Below are positions 52,852-63,481 of a DNA stretch of 64,000 nt, in pieces; position 1 is the stretch's first letter; each line of letters opens with the position of its first letter. Location: positions 3,574,004 through 3,638,003 of the forward strand of contig NZ_KE386496.1 of NCBI RefSeq assembly GCF_000427445.1, in the 5' to 3' direction. The translations under genes and the position numbers were made by a program. The notes below the pieces were generated by a model that was given only the letters and a program-made list of their open reading frames with translations, was not told where the DNA came from and did no database searches. The stretch is from Methylocapsa acidiphila B2. Lineage in GTDB: Bacteria > Pseudomonadota > Alphaproteobacteria > Rhizobiales > Beijerinckiaceae.

Positions 52852-53342
52852 AGGCGCCTTGGGGATCCGAAAAGAAACTGGAGCCGAGCGACTCCGGCGC
52901 GGCAATCAGGCTCGGCGATTCGACGACGAAAGGGACCGGGGAGACGTCGAGACGTTTTTCTTGGGGCCGCGTGCTCGTCGTCTTCATGCGTCTGCTGGCG
53001 GTGATCTGGGTCGCCCAAGGCCTGCTTCAATGGAGCGCGATGCTCCTGCCCGAAAAGGCGCTGTTCGATACGGCCGCGCCGATTTGGAGCGCCGCGGCAA
53101 TTTTTTTCGCGATCCTCGATCTGGTGGCGGCCGTCGGACTTTGGCTCGCGACGCCCTGGGGCGGCGTTCTTTGGCTGTTCGGCGCCATCGCTCAGATCCT
53201 CGCCACCCTTGCAATTCCTAACTTCTTCTCGATGATCTGGATAAGTGTGAACATTATCTTGATCGTCGCCTATTTCACTTTAACTTGGGCGGCCGGTCGA
53301 GCGAACCCTCCATTCATCGGGGGCAGACAGCGCCGCTCTTAA
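52848..53342 (+). CDS. DUF6163-like small membrane protein
   Basis: 164 residues: a polar N-terminus (about 1-38), then four hydrophobic helices (about 42-62, 78-100, 103-122, 125-148). Position before ppk and the layout recall the Rhizobiales family DUF6163; the number is from memory and less certain than the topology. Coupled to the hydrolase by a four-base overlap. Function unknown. Confidence 0.7.
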   Translation: MKAPWGSEKKLEPSDSGAAIRLGDSTTKGTGETSRRFSWGRVLVVFMRLLAVIWVAQGLLQWSAMLLPEKALFDTAAPIWSAAAIFFAILDLVAAVGLWLATPWGGVLWLFGAIAQILATLAIPNFFSMIWISVNIILIVAYFTLTWAAGRANPPFIGGRQRRS

Positions 53343-53501
53343 ATCTATGCGCGAAGGTCGGTCGCGCGAGCGGCGTGCGGCTGGCGCGTCTTGCAGAGCA
53401 AAAGCCCTGCGCGCCAAAGCGGGCGCGGCATATTTGCGGCCTAAGGTTCGACGCCGCAGCGGCGCCAGATTTCGCAATTCATGTTTACGTCATGAAAAAC
53501 A

Positions 53502-55883
53502 ATGACATTCCGGCTCGTTTCCAATGAGGAGGCCATATTGCGTCCACCGGCTCAGGGACAAAAGCCTATCGGCTCGCCGCGCGCGAGCAGGACGCGGCGC
53601 ACGGCCAAGCCAGACGAGGGTTTAGAGTCCGCTGCATCCGCCGAGGCGCGCGAAAAAGGCGCGCCGAGCGCGGCGATCGAGGTCCCTCGCGCGCCCGAGC
53701 CCGCAATTAACGGCGCCCCGTCGTTGGTCGGCTTGCGCAAGGATGTCGGTGAGTTGGCCCATTCGCCGCGTCGCTTCATCAATAGAGAGTTGTCTTGGCT
53801 CGAATTCAATTGGCGAGTCATGCAGGAGGCCTCGAACCGCAATCATCCGCTTCTTGAGCAATTGCGCTTCTTGTCGATTTCGGCCGACAATCTCGACGAG
53901 TTTTTCATGGTGCGCGTCGCCGGTCTGCGTGGCCAGCTCCGCGCCGGAGTCACGAGTCCATCGGAAGACGGGCTGACGCCGGCCGAGCAGCTCGCAAAGA
54001 TCCGCGAGCGGGTGAGCCTCCTAGCGGTCGAGCAACAGCGCCGGTGGCGTGAGCTGCGCCAGGATCTCGACGGCGTGGGCATCGCCATCGTCGATGCGCC
54101 CGATCTTTCCAAGTCCGAGGCGGATTGGCTCGAGCAATATTTCATCACGCATGTCTTTCCGGTGTTGACGCCGCTTGCGATCGATCCGGCGCATCCCTTC
54201 CCCTTCATCCCAAATTTCGGCTTCACCATCGCGCTCGAACTGATCGAGCCCGGCGGCAATAAAACGTCCAAGGCGCTGATCCGTTTGCCAGCCAAAATCG
54301 AGCGGTTCGTCAGGCTGCCCGAGAGCGCTGGAGACAGGCGCCAGCGCTTCGTCGCGCTGGAGACGATGATCGGCATGTTCACGCAGAGCCTTTTTCCGGG
54401 CTATCGCGTCCGCGGGCTTGGCCTGTTCAGAATTATCCGCGACAGCGATCTCGAGGTGGAGGAGGAGGCGGAGGATCTCGTTCTCCTGTTTGAGACCGCC
54501 CTGAAGCGTCGGCGTCTTGGATCGGTCATCAGGCTCGAGTTCGACAGCCTTATGCCGGAAGAACTGCGCGCTTTCGTCGCCGAAGAGCTCGCCGTGGTTG
54601 AGGAGGAGATCTTCATCCTCGACGGAATGCTGGCCTTGAACGAATTGTCTGAGCTCGTGAACCTCGATCGGCCGGATCTCAAGTTCAAGCCTTATAATCC
54701 GCGCTTTCCCGAGCGGCTTCGCGACAATGGCGGGGATTGCTTTCTGACCGTCAAGCAGAAGGACCTCGTCGTCCATCACCCTTACGAGTCTTTCGACGTC
54801 GTCGTGCAGTTCCTGAATCAGGCGGCGACCGATCCGAATGTGGTGGCGATCAAGCAGACTCTCTACCGCACCTCGTCCAACAGCCCGATCGTTCGCGCCC
54901 TCATCGATGCGGCGGAGGCCGGCAAATCGGTGACCGCCCTCGTGGAGTTGAAGGCGCGGTTCGACGAGGCCGCCAACATACGCTGGGCCCGAGATCTCGA
55001 GCGCGCTGGCGTGCAGGTGGTCTTCGGTTTCCTTGAACTAAAGACCCACGCCAAATTATCCATGGTGGTGCGCAAGGAAGGCGGCGCCTTGGTCACCTAC
55101 TGCCATGTCGGCACCGGAAACTATCATCCGGTGACCGCGAAAATCTACACAGACATTTCCTTCTTCACCGCCGATGCGGCGATTGGCCGCGACGTTTCGC
55201 GCATCTTCAACTTCATCACCGGCTATGCGAAGCCCGCGAGCCTCGAGCGCATGGCGGTGTCGCCGATCTCGCTGAAGACGCGCCTGCTCGACCATGTGGC
55301 GCAGGAGATCGCCTATGTGAAGGCGGGAAAGCCGGGGTCGATCTGGGCGAAATGCAACGCCCTGGTCGATCCGGAGATCATCGACGCTTTCTATGAGGCG
55401 AGCCAGGCTGGCGTGGTCATCGACCTCGTCATTCGCGGCATTTGTTGCCTGCGGCCGGGTCTTCCGGGCCTTTCCGAAAACATTCGGGTCAAATCCATCA
55501 TCGGCCGTTTTCTTGAGCATGCCCGCGTCTTTTGCTTCGGCGGCGGTCACGAGCTGCCGCATCCGAAAGCGCATGTCTATATTTCATCCGCCGATCTGAT
55601 GCCGCGCAATCTCGATCGCCGGGTCGAGGCGCTCTTGCCTATCCTCAATCCGACCGTTCACGAGCAGGTGCTCGATCAGATCATGATCGCCAATCTGATC
55701 GACAATCAGCAGAGCTACCGGGTCTTGCCTGACGGATCGAGCGCGCGCATACAGGCGGCGCCGGGCGAGGAGCCGTTTAACGCCCATTCCTATTTCATGA
55801 CCAATCCGAGCCTTTCCGGGCGCGGCAAATCTCTCAAGCATTCGAGCCCCAAGACCCTCTTCAAGCGGTTGGAAACCCGTTGA
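53502..55883 (+). CDS. ppk: polyphosphate kinase 1
   Basis: 793 residues. Makes polyphosphate reversibly from ATP. After an N-terminal low-complexity extension (about 1-80, longer than in E. coli), the core begins [13 protein letters not shown]. The autophosphorylated His is in the H-V-G-T-G-N-Y-H segment and a second PLD-like motif is [12 protein letters not shown]. Followed after seven bases by ppx, so synthesis and breakdown of polyphosphate are co-encoded. Confidence 0.96.
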   Translation: MTFRLVSNEEAILRPPAQGQKPIGSPRASRTRRTAKPDEGLESAASAEAREKGAPSAAIEVPRAPEPAINGAPSLVGLRKDVGELAHSPRRFINRELSWLEFNWRVMQEASNRNHPLLEQLRFLSISADNLDEFFMVRVAGLRGQLRAGVTSPSEDGLTPAEQLAKIRERVSLLAVEQQRRWRELRQDLDGVGIAIVDAPDLSKSEADWLEQYFITHVFPVLTPLAIDPAHPFPFIPNFGFTIALELIEPGGNKTSKALIRLPAKIERFVRLPESAGDRRQRFVALETMIGMFTQSLFPGYRVRGLGLFRIIRDSDLEVEEEAEDLVLLFETALKRRRLGSVIRLEFDSLMPEELRAFVAEELAVVEEEIFILDGMLALNELSELVNLDRPDLKFKPYNPRFPERLRDNGGDCFLTVKQKDLVVHHPYESFDVVVQFLNQAATDPNVVAIKQTLYRTSSNSPIVRALIDAAEAGKSVTALVELKARFDEAANIRWARDLERAGVQVVFGFLELKTHAKLSMVVRKEGGALVTYCHVGTGNYHPVTAKIYTDISFFTADAAIGRDVSRIFNFITGYAKPASLERMAVSPISLKTRLLDHVAQEIAYVKAGKPGSIWAKCNALVDPEIIDAFYEASQAGVVIDLVIRGICCLRPGLPGLSENIRVKSIIGRFLEHARVFCFGGGHELPHPKAHVYISSADLMPRNLDRRVEALLPILNPTVHEQVLDQIMIANLIDNQQSYRVLPDGSSARIQAAPGEEPFNAHSYFMTNPSLSGRGKSLKHSSPKTLFKRLETR

Positions 55884-55890
55884 TTCGATC

Positions 55891-57408
55891 ATGTTGAATT
55901 TCAATCCACAACAAGCCGTGGACGTGCGGGCGAAACATCCTGTCGCGATCGTCGACATCGGGTCAAACTCGGTGCGCCTCGTGGCCTATGAGAGCCGCAC
56001 GCGCTCGCCGCGGCCTATCTTCAACGAGAAATCCCTTTGCGCGCTCGGCAATGGCGTGGCGACGACGGGGCGCTTGCCGAAAGCGGGAGTGGACAAGGCG
56101 CTGGCCGCGCTGCGCCGTTTCCGCGTTCTCTGCGACATCATGGCCGTCGGCGATCTGCATGTGATCGCGACGGCCGCGGCGCGCGACGCCTTGAACGGGG
56201 TTGAGTTTCTCTCCGCCGCCTCGGAAGCCATCGGCGCGCAGATCGCGCTTCTGTCCGGCGATCGCGAGGCCGAACTCTCGGCGCATGGCGTCATCGCCGG
56301 GATCTCGAGGCCTGATGGCGTCGTCGGCGATCTCGGCGGCGGCTCGCTCGAGCTTATCGACGTCAAGGGCGCGACGCTCGGCAAGGGCGCGACCCTGCCG
56401 CTCGGCGGGCTCACCTTGATGGACGCATCCGGGCAGTCGCCGCGCGCTGCGGTCAAGATCGTGCGCGACGCGCTCGCGAAATCACGCATTCTCGATCGGG
56501 TTGCCGGGCGCACCTTCTACGCCGTCGGCGGCACCTGGCGCGCCTTGGCCAAGCTCCACATGAGCCAGCGTCATTATCCGTTGAGCGTGATGCACGGTTA
56601 TGTGATTCCGGCGCAGGACGCCGCCGATTTCGCCGGCCTCGTCGAAAGGGTGAACACGGAAACCCTGATCTCGATCGAGTCCGTCAGCGCGGCGCGGCGT
56701 CCGCTCCTCGCCTATGGCGCCGTCGTGCTCGAGGAAATCATTCGCCGGGCGCAGCCCAAGGATGTGATGATCTCGACGACCGGCGTCCGCGAGGGCCTCC
56801 TTTACGAAATGCTGCACGCTTCGGAACGGCAGCAGGACCCTCTGCTCATCGCGGCGGCGGAGTTCAATCAGCTTTTCTCGCGAGCGCCGGCCCATGCAGA
56901 GGATCTTTGCGCCTGGACCGACCTCTTCATGCGCTCCACCCATCTCGAAGAAACCGCCGAGGAAAAGCGCCTCCGCCATGCCGCTTGCCTTCTCGCCGAC
57001 GTTAATTGGCGCGCTCATCCGGACTATCGCAGCGAGGAAAGCCTGAATCTGATCGAGAACACGGCATTCATGGGGGTCGACCATCCCGGGCGGTCATTTC
57101 TCGTCCTGGCCATGTCCTACCGCTATCTCGGCCTCGACGCCGACGTGAGCCCGCAGATTCGCGCGCTCGTTTCCTCGCGCTCCCTCGACAAGGCGCGCAT
57201 CCTCGCCGCGGCGATGCGGCTCGCCTATCTTTTGTCTGGCGCCATGCCGGACGTTCTGGCGCGAACCCCGGTCGCTTGCGTGAAATCTAGGGTAGTTTTG
57301 ACCTTGCCGAGCGATCTCGCGGATCTGGCGAGCGAGCGGGTCCATAATCGCTTGAAGCAGCTGGCGAGGCTCATCGGGCGAGAGCCGGCGATCACCGTCG
57401 CGGGGTGA
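55891..57408 (+). CDS. ppx: exopolyphosphatase / pppGpp phosphohydrolase (Ppx/GppA)
   Basis: 505 residues. Sugar-kinase/Hsp70-like fold with V-D-I-G-S-N-S-V-R-L-V (phosphate loop 1) and D-L-G-G-G-S-L-E-L-I (loop 2). C-terminal half is the HD-like domain seen in Ppx (R-H-A-A-C-L-L-A-D). Releases terminal phosphate from polyphosphate and may hydrolyse pppGpp. Convergent with rnd. Confidence 0.93.
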   Translation: MLNFNPQQAVDVRAKHPVAIVDIGSNSVRLVAYESRTRSPRPIFNEKSLCALGNGVATTGRLPKAGVDKALAALRRFRVLCDIMAVGDLHVIATAAARDALNGVEFLSAASEAIGAQIALLSGDREAELSAHGVIAGISRPDGVVGDLGGGSLELIDVKGATLGKGATLPLGGLTLMDASGQSPRAAVKIVRDALAKSRILDRVAGRTFYAVGGTWRALAKLHMSQRHYPLSVMHGYVIPAQDAADFAGLVERVNTETLISIESVSAARRPLLAYGAVVLEEIIRRAQPKDVMISTTGVREGLLYEMLHASERQQDPLLIAAAEFNQLFSRAPAHAEDLCAWTDLFMRSTHLEETAEEKRLRHAACLLADVNWRAHPDYRSEESLNLIENTAFMGVDHPGRSFLVLAMSYRYLGLDADVSPQIRALVSSRSLDKARILAAAMRLAYLLSGAMPDVLARTPVACVKSRVVLTLPSDLADLASERVHNRLKQLARLIGREPAITVAG

Positions 57409-57441
57409 CGCGGGACTCGAAATCCGCGCAGCCGCTGCGCG

Positions 57442-58611
57442 TCACGACTCCTCCGCCGCCGCCTCCTGCCATTCGAGCGTGACGACCTTGCCATGCTCCA
57501 CGGTTAGGGCGAGGCGGCCCTGCTTCAACTCGAGCGCCTTGGCGCCGAATAGCTCGCGCCGCCAGCCGCGGAGAGCTGGAACGTCGGCTTTGTCATCGGC
57601 GGCGATCGCCTCAAGATCATCGACGGTGGCGACCATCTTGGCGGCCACGCCGTGGCTTTCGCTGACATGCCGCAGCAGGACCTTCAAAAGCTCGACCGTC
57701 GCGCCATTGCCGCCCCCGCGACGCTCGCGCTCGAGCTTGGGCAGGGTTTTCGCGTCGCGCGCAAGGCCGCGCTCGATCGAGGCGAGGATTTCGACGCCGG
57801 CGCGCGAGCGCTCCATGCCGCGCGGAAAGGCCCGCAGATTGCCGAGCGCATCGGCCGTCCGCGGCGCCGCGAGCGCGAGCTCGATCAGGACGTCGTCCTT
57901 GAGGACGCGGGAGCGCGGCACGTCGCGCGCCTGGGCCTCGGCCTCGCGCCAAGCCGCGACCTCCATCAGCACGGCGAGATCGCGCGGCTTGCGGACCCGG
58001 TTGCGAAAACGCTCCCAGGCGTTTTCCGGATGCTGGGAATAGGTGGAGGGCGAGGTCAGAAGCGCCATTTCGTCGCTCAGCCAGGCGAGTCTCTCGCTCT
58101 GCTCCAGTTTCTGCCGGAGGAAGGCGTAAATATCGCGGAGATAGGTCACGTCGGCGATGGCGTAATCGACCTGGGCGGGCAAAAGAGGCCGGCGCGACCA
58201 ATCGGTGAAGCGCGAAGACTTATCGAGCACGACTTTCGTTACGGTCTGGACCAGATCGCCGTAGGAGACCTGATCGCCGAAGCCGCAGACCATGGCCGCG
58301 ACCTGGGTGTCGAACAGAGGCGCGGGGATGAGCTTGGCGAGATTCCAGATGATCTCGATATCCTGCCTCGCGGCATGAAACACCTTGGTGAGCGACTGAT
58401 CGGCCATCAGCTCGAAAAAAGGCGAGAGGTCCAATCCATCAGCCAAAGCGTCGACCGCGACGGCTTCCTCGGGCGAGGCGATCTGAACGACGCAGAGGCG
58501 CGGCCAAAATGTGGTTTCCCGCAAGAACTCCGTATCGACCGTTACGAAGGAGTGCTTTGCAAAGCGGCGACAGGCGTCCGCCAGATGTTGCGTGGTCGCG
58601 ATCAGGCTCAT
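57442..58611 (-). CDS. rnd: ribonuclease D
   Basis: 389 residues. DEDD-type 3'-5' exonuclease: V-D-T-E-F-L-R-E (motif I, D and E), H-A-A-R-Q-D-I-E (motif II) and the Y-A-I-A-D-V-T-Y-L motif III of the DEDDy class, then HRDC domains. Trims tRNA and other small RNA ends. Divergent from aspS with 159 bases between. Confidence 0.94.
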   Translation of the reverse strand: MSLIATTQHLADACRRFAKHSFVTVDTEFLRETTFWPRLCVVQIASPEEAVAVDALADGLDLSPFFELMADQSLTKVFHAARQDIEIIWNLAKLIPAPLFDTQVAAMVCGFGDQVSYGDLVQTVTKVVLDKSSRFTDWSRRPLLPAQVDYAIADVTYLRDIYAFLRQKLEQSERLAWLSDEMALLTSPSTYSQHPENAWERFRNRVRKPRDLAVLMEVAAWREAEAQARDVPRSRVLKDDVLIELALAAPRTADALGNLRAFPRGMERSRAGVEILASIERGLARDAKTLPKLERERRGGGNGATVELLKVLLRHVSESHGVAAKMVATVDDLEAIAADDKADVPALRGWRRELFGAKALELKQGRLALTVEHGKVVTLEWQEAAAEES

Positions 58612-58770
58612 ATTCGCTCAATAAAGCAAAGCCCGACGCGCGGCTATAGGTTCGCGCCATCGGGGGACCCTCGCGCCTTGACAGAAGTCCGCGCCCATGC
58701 CGTTCTCCGCCCTCATCACGAAACGCGCCCGGCGGCCCTGTCCGCGATCCTCTTGCCTGTGACCGAAATC

Positions 58771-60672
58771 ATGCATCGCTACCGTTCTCATAGCTGCGGC
58801 GACCTGCGCGAAGCGCTGGCCGGCGAAACGACCCGCCTCTCTGGCTGGTGCCACCGAATCCGCGACCACGGCGGCGTGCTGTTCATCGACTTGCGTGACC
58901 ATTATGGCGTTACGCAATGCGTTGTCGACCCCGACTCGAAGGCTTTCGCGCTGGCGGAGAAGCTGCGCTCGGAATGGGTGGTGCGCATCGACGGGCTCGT
59001 GCGCAAGCGCCCCGACGGCACCGAGAATCCGGAAATGCCGACCGGCTTCGTCGAGGTTTACGTGACCGAGATCGAAGTGCTGGGTCCCGCCGCCGAATTG
59101 CCGCTTCCGGTCTTCGGCGAGCATAATTATCCCGAGGACATGCGGTTGCGTTATCGCTTTCTCGATCTGCGCCGCGACAAGCTCCACAAGAACATCATGC
59201 TGCGCGGTCAGATCATCGACTCGCTGCGCGCCCGCATGAAGGAGCGCGGCTTTTTCGAGTTTCAGACGCCTATCCTGACCGCCTCCAGCCCTGAAGGCGC
59301 GCGGGACTTTCTCGTGCCCTCGCGGTTGCATCCCGGCAAATTCTACGCGCTGCCGCAGGCGCCGCAGCAATTCAAGCAATTGATCATGGTCGCGGGCTTC
59401 GACCGCTATTTCCAGATCGCGCCTTGCTTTCGCGACGAGGACGCGCGCGCCGACCGCAGCCCCGGCGAGTTCTACCAACTCGACGTCGAGATGAGCTTTG
59501 TGACGCAAGAGGATGTCTTCGCGGAGGTCGAGCCTGTCCTGCGTGGGATTTTCGAGGAATTCGGCGGCGGTCGTCCCGTGACGCCGAAATTTCCCTTGAT
59601 CTCCTACAGCGCCGCGATTCGCGCTTTCGGAACGGACAAGCCGGACCTGCGCAATCCGCTCCTCATTCACGACGTCACCAACGCCTTCAGGGACTCGGGC
59701 TTCGGCGTTTTTGCGAAGCGCCTCGCCGCCGATCCCGAGGCGGCGGTGTGGGCCATCCCCGCGCCGGGCGGCGGCCAGCGTACATTCTGCGACCGCATGG
59801 ACAGCTGGGCGAAGAGCGAAGGGCAGCCAGGACTCGCCTATATTTTTTGGCGGGAAGGGGAGGAGGCGGGCGCCGGGCCAGTCGCCAAGAATATCGGCCT
59901 GGAGCGCGGCGAACATATTCGCCGAGGGCTGAGCGGAAGATCCGGTGAATGGGTCCAACTGCCGGCGCCCGAAACGCTGGACGACGAACGATTTCCGCTC
60001 GAAGTGGCGGAGCCCTATCGGCGTCTGCGGCCTGATGGGCTTATGGCGGGCGACGCGGTCTTTTTCGTGCTCGGCAAGCCCAAGGACATTTATAAGTTTG
60101 CCGGGGCGGCGCGGCTCAAGATCGGTAAGGAGCTCAACCTCTCAAGCGGCGACGTGTTTGAATTCTGCTGGATCGTCGATTTCCCGATGTATGAATGGAA
60201 TGAAGACGAGAAGAAGATCGATTTCTCGCACAATCCTTTCTCCATGCCGAATTTCGAGCATGAAACTTTCGTCGGCCTGGATGCGGCGGACGAGAAAACC
60301 GTTCTTGGGATCAAGGCCTTCCAATATGACATCGTGTGCAATGGAATCGAGCTGTCCTCCGGCGCGATCCGCAACCATCGCCCCGACATTATGCGCAAAG
60401 CTTTCGCCCTCGCCGGCTATGACGAGAGTGTGCTCGAGGAGAAATTCGGCGGCATGTATCGCGCCTTCCAATATGGCGCGCCGCCGCATGGCGGGATCGC
60501 GCCTGGCGTCGACCGCATCGTCATGTTACTCGCAGGCGAGGAAAACTTGCGCGAAATCGTCTTGTTCCCAATGAATCAGCGCGCTGAGGATCTCCTCATG
60601 GGCGCGCCTTCGACGGTCACCGCCAAGCAATTGCGCGAATTGCACATCAGGCTCAATTTGCCCAATGGCTAG
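58771..60672 (+). CDS. aspS: aspartyl-tRNA synthetase
   Basis: 633 residues from the ATG at 58771; the open frame reaches far upstream through rnd but only by chance. OB-fold anticodon domain ([11 protein letters not shown]), class II motifs 1-3 ([10 protein letters not shown] is motif 2, G-G-I-A-P-G-V-D-R motif 3) and the bacterial GAD insertion. Slightly longer than usual because of an Arg/Gly-rich loop in the insertion ([11 protein letters not shown]). Whether it is discriminating or also charges tRNA-Asn cannot be read here. Confidence 0.95.
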   Translation: MHRYRSHSCGDLREALAGETTRLSGWCHRIRDHGGVLFIDLRDHYGVTQCVVDPDSKAFALAEKLRSEWVVRIDGLVRKRPDGTENPEMPTGFVEVYVTEIEVLGPAAELPLPVFGEHNYPEDMRLRYRFLDLRRDKLHKNIMLRGQIIDSLRARMKERGFFEFQTPILTASSPEGARDFLVPSRLHPGKFYALPQAPQQFKQLIMVAGFDRYFQIAPCFRDEDARADRSPGEFYQLDVEMSFVTQEDVFAEVEPVLRGIFEEFGGGRPVTPKFPLISYSAAIRAFGTDKPDLRNPLLIHDVTNAFRDSGFGVFAKRLAADPEAAVWAIPAPGGGQRTFCDRMDSWAKSEGQPGLAYIFWREGEEAGAGPVAKNIGLERGEHIRRGLSGRSGEWVQLPAPETLDDERFPLEVAEPYRRLRPDGLMAGDAVFFVLGKPKDIYKFAGAARLKIGKELNLSSGDVFEFCWIVDFPMYEWNEDEKKIDFSHNPFSMPNFEHETFVGLDAADEKTVLGIKAFQYDIVCNGIELSSGAIRNHRPDIMRKAFALAGYDESVLEEKFGGMYRAFQYGAPPHGGIAPGVDRIVMLLAGEENLREIVLFPMNQRAEDLLMGAPSTVTAKQLRELHIRLNLPNG

Positions 60673-60725
60673 AGCCTGAGCGTCTCAAGACGGCGTCACA
60701 TTCCAATGCGAGGGGAGAGGCCCGG

Positions 60726-61412
60726 ATGAATATCGTCATGCTTCTCTACCCTCGGCTCACCCAGCTCGACCTCACCGGACCCTTCGAGATTTTCGCGCAT
60801 TTCGAGGAATTGACAGTCCATCTCGTCTGGAAGGATCTCGAGCCGGTCGCGAGCGACCCCGGCGGATTGCGCCTGCTGCCGACGGCGCGCCTCGCGGATT
60901 GCCCGCAGGCGGATGTTCTCTTCGTGCCTGGTGGACCTGGCCAGGCTGCGCTCATGGAAGATGACGAGGTCCTCGATTTCCTGCGCGGCCAGGGCGCGCG
61001 CGCGGCCTATGTGACCTCGGTCTGCACCGGCTCGCTGGTTCTCGCGGCGGCAGGACTTCTGACCGGCTACCGGGCGACCTGCCACTGGGCCTCGATCAAT
61101 CAGCTCGCATATTTTGGGGTCGAAACCGTCGTGGATCGAGTCGTCATCGACCGCAACCGCGTGACGGGCGCCGGCGTGACCTCGGGGATCGACTTCGCCT
61201 TGACCCTCTGCGCCGCCGTTTTTGGCGCGGATCGGGCGCGGCGCGCGCAACTTGCAGTGGAATATGATCCAAAGCCGCCCTTTGAAGGCGGCTCCGCCGA
61301 GAGTTCAGACCCGGCGCTTGTCGCGAGCCTTCGCGCGGATCTTGCGGCTTTTCAAAAGCAGCGCGAAGAGATCGCCCACCGGGCCGCGGCGGCCCTGAAA
61401 TCTCGTCGCTAG
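60726..61412 (+). CDS. DJ-1/PfpI-family protein, isonitrile-hydratase-like
   Basis: 228 residues. Class I glutamine-amidotransferase-like fold with nucleophile C100 in T-S-V-C-T-G-S-L-V-L and Asp15 in T-Q-L-D-L-T-G-P-F, both as in isonitrile hydratase (InhA of Pseudomonas), which turns isonitriles into N-formamides. No AraC-type DNA-binding domain follows. Substrate not proven; many homologues are uncharacterised. GAGGGGAG lies upstream of the ATG. Confidence 0.85.
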   Translation: MNIVMLLYPRLTQLDLTGPFEIFAHFEELTVHLVWKDLEPVASDPGGLRLLPTARLADCPQADVLFVPGGPGQAALMEDDEVLDFLRGQGARAAYVTSVCTGSLVLAAAGLLTGYRATCHWASINQLAYFGVETVVDRVVIDRNRVTGAGVTSGIDFALTLCAAVFGADRARRAQLAVEYDPKPPFEGGSAESSDPALVASLRADLAAFQKQREEIAHRAAAALKSRR

Positions 61413-61429
61413 GGCCGTGGAGCGCGGCG

Positions 61430-61699
61430 CTATTCCTCGCCTTCCTGACCGGCGGCGAGCCAGCTGTAGCCGCCCTGGTCCCAAATCTGCGCCAGTCTCT
61501 GGTCCGCGCCATATTGCGGATATTGCACCTTGATCAGATTATATTCCTTGAGGAAGGACGCGAGATCCTCGCCCTGAAGCGAGACGATCTGATTTTCGGA
61601 TTTGAAATGGAGCGTATAGGCGGAGTTGTCCTCGTTTGATCGCAACTCATATTCCTCGCCGCCTTCGACAAAGACGTTCAGCTGGTCGATTTCAGCCAT
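61430..61699 (-). CDS. small acidic hypothetical protein (cluster gene 4)
   Basis: 89 residues from the ATG at 61699; upstream codons in frame look noncoding. Acidic, with aromatic-rich end (Y-P-Q-Y-G-A-D-Q-R-L-A-Q-I-W-D-Q-G-G-Y-S-W-L). No membrane segment or known motif. Last of four minus-strand genes; 266 bases separate it from the next, the rest are close together. Function unknown. Confidence 0.55.
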   Translation of the reverse strand: MAEIDQLNVFVEGGEEYELRSNEDNSAYTLHFKSENQIVSLQGEDLASFLKEYNLIKVQYPQYGADQRLAQIWDQGGYSWLAAGQEGEE

Positions 61700-61965
61700 G
61701 TTCCCGTTCCCCCGAAGCGGGTGCTCCGCGCTCGGACTAATTTGAAGTTGCGCCATCGCGTGCGGCACCATCGGGCGGCGCTCGCGTCCCAGATCAAGCG
61801 CGGGCGTCCCGTTGCGGTCATTGTAAACGCCCGTCGGCTCTTTGTCCCCGTCCGTCGGGGCGAGCCTGACATGGACTCCGCTTAAGACGATTGGAAAGCG
61901 ATTATGGTCCGGAGCGAATTGGCGCAGACCTCGGAAGTCAATCCACGCCGAGCCTGACCTCGGTC

Positions 61966-62199
61966 CTAAACCATCAAAATATGGTCTATGGACGAATAGG
62001 GGATGAGATAGGTGCGGCTGCCGTCGGTCCAGGACACGGAGACGTCGCCGATGGCGATTTCCTGATCCTGCACGCTATGTCCCGAGATGATATGCGTCGA
62101 GCCGGCGATCGTCGTGATCTTGGTGTCGCGATGGGCGTTTTTCGCCTTGGCGACGAGCCCTTCGATCAGGCCCTTCATGATGGCGTCTTTATCACTCAT
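61966..62199 (-). CDS. small hypothetical protein (cluster gene 3)
   Basis: 77 residues from the ATG at 62199, which overlaps the gene before it by eight bases. A short helix (M-S-D-K-D-A-I-M-K-G-L-I-E-G-L-V) is followed by what look like five beta strands ending D-G-S-R-T-Y-L-I-P-Y-S-S-I-D-H-I. The strand order with a closing Y-xx-I-xx-I recalls small beta-barrel (Sm-like) proteins, but this is a shape guess only. Function unknown. Confidence 0.55.
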   Translation of the reverse strand: MSDKDAIMKGLIEGLVAKAKNAHRDTKITTIAGSTHIISGHSVQDQEIAIGDVSVSWTDGSRTYLIPYSSIDHILMV

Positions 62200-62386
62200 T
62201 GTTCGCCTCTGTTTCGCTTCGAGCCGCCGGATAGGGTTGGCAATCCGCCACGCTCGGCATCGGTTTGGTCCGTCCGACAGCGGTCCCGACGCGCAGCAAA
62301 GCATTCAAGAAAGGCGCCGCTCGGCGAGGCGTCGGCGCGACGCTTCGCGCCAGATCAATAAATTGAAGCACGTTCTTTTGAGACAT
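62192..62386 (-). CDS. small hypothetical protein (cluster gene 2)
   Basis: 64 residues from the ATG at 62386. Begins M-S-Q-K-N-V-L-Q-F-I-D-L-A-R-S, then a Pro/Arg-rich middle and a polar tail with one Cys. Overlaps cluster gene 3 by eight bases, supporting translation. The first residues faintly resemble Nif11-type leaders, not enough for a call. 55 bases after the EthD-like gene. Confidence 0.5.
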   Translation of the reverse strand: MSQKNVLQFIDLARSVAPTPRRAAPFLNALLRVGTAVGRTKPMPSVADCQPYPAARSETEANNE

Positions 62387-62441
62387 CGGATATTTCCGGC
62401 GTCTCAATGGTGAAAAAGGCCCCCAGCTTTCGGGACATTTT

Positions 62442-63173
62442 TTAAGCGGCGGGCTTCGCTGCCTCCGGCGCGACATAGGGCTCGAAAAGGAAATCGCGCG
62501 TCTTCATGCTGGCGAGGCGTCCGTCGGCTCGGATCGACGGGTCGCGCGCCCGCGCGGCGGCGATCGAGCGCCAATTGGTTCCGGGGGCGGGCCAAGCCGA
62601 GAGGATTTGCTGGCTGTCATTGTTGCGATAGATCGCGACAAAGGGATAGATCGGATTTTGGATCTGGTGCTTGCTGACCTGCAGGAGCCGGCCGGAAATC
62701 TGCGCGGGGATGCTCAGCATGTCGCCAAGGCGCTCGCCGACATAGGCTTCGGCGAACGAGGCCTGCTTGTCGAGACCGACGCTGATCAGCGAAATGAGAA
62801 GGTTCTGCTGCTCCAAAGGCGTCTCGGGCGCTTCGGGCGCGCTTTGAATCGGGGAGACCGCGTCGAAAAAGGTCGGCATGATGGTCGTCTGATCGACGCA
62901 ATCGGGCAGACGCAGGATCTCCTTGCTGGTCTTCACGCCATATTTTTCGGCGGCGCCATTTCGGACGGACTCAACCTCGTCGAGCTCGAAGACCGCCAGA
63001 AATTGCTGCAGGGGTCGAACGTCGATCTGGTTCGGGCCGAACGTGAATTTTTGGCCGGAGCGCATCCCCGGCAGACCGAGAACATGGTCGAAGAATTCAG
63101 CGAACCATTCATGGAAGGCCGCTTCCTTTTTCGGGACCGGATCCAATAGGACGATAAAGACGCCTTCCGACAT
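62442..63173 (-). CDS. EthD/Dabb-like tandem-domain protein (cluster gene 1)
   Basis: 243 residues from the ATG at 63173. Two similar alpha/beta halves (about 1-115 and 125-235), the first with F-H-E-W-F-A-E-F-F-D-H-V-L-G-L-P-G-M and R-S-G-Q-K-F, the pattern of dimeric alpha-beta barrel (EthD/Dabb) proteins. Such folds bind heme, aromatic or other small ligands, sometimes catalytically. No heme His can be assigned. First gene of the four-gene cluster; the others are unknown, so no pathway is implied. Confidence 0.65.
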   Translation of the reverse strand: MSEGVFIVLLDPVPKKEAAFHEWFAEFFDHVLGLPGMRSGQKFTFGPNQIDVRPLQQFLAVFELDEVESVRNGAAEKYGVKTSKEILRLPDCVDQTTIMPTFFDAVSPIQSAPEAPETPLEQQNLLISLISVGLDKQASFAEAYVGERLGDMLSIPAQISGRLLQVSKHQIQNPIYPFVAIYRNNDSQQILSAWPAPGTNWRSIAAARARDPSIRADGRLASMKTRDFLFEPYVAPEAAKPAA

Positions 63174-63481
63174 TGATCTCGTTCCTCGAAAGCTCAAAAA
63201 AATATTTCCAGCGCGGCTGACTGGTTCCCGAGCGCCGCCTGCTTCGAACGCCTGAAGTTCGGCTCGCGCGGCCCTGTTCGTCGCCGTGAAAGCCTTGCAT
63301 TCAAGAACGGCGCCGGAATTTTGTCGAAATCGACGGGGGCAGCGCCTGCGGCCAAAGGTTCCGGCGCGGATCGATTTCGGACCTCCGGTGTTCTACCTAT
63401 GGGAAAGTTCCTAAGGCATCGACCCGAATGTTTCGCCCATAAAGTTCAAGTTAACTTTCGGCGTCATCAAGGAGCGCTCAC
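63174..63481. other. 308-bp divergent intergenic region
   Basis: Between the EthD-like gene (minus) and the CRP/FNR regulator (plus). A 10-bp palindrome AAGTTAACTT near 63448-63457 precedes the regulator start by about 25 bases. No FixK/FNR box (TTGAT-N4-ATCAA) was seen. Both promoters must lie here. Confidence 0.4.

Noticed and set aside
57652-58770. Long N-terminal extension of aspS
   Set aside because: Runs antisense through rnd; AspRS homology begins at the ATG at 58771.
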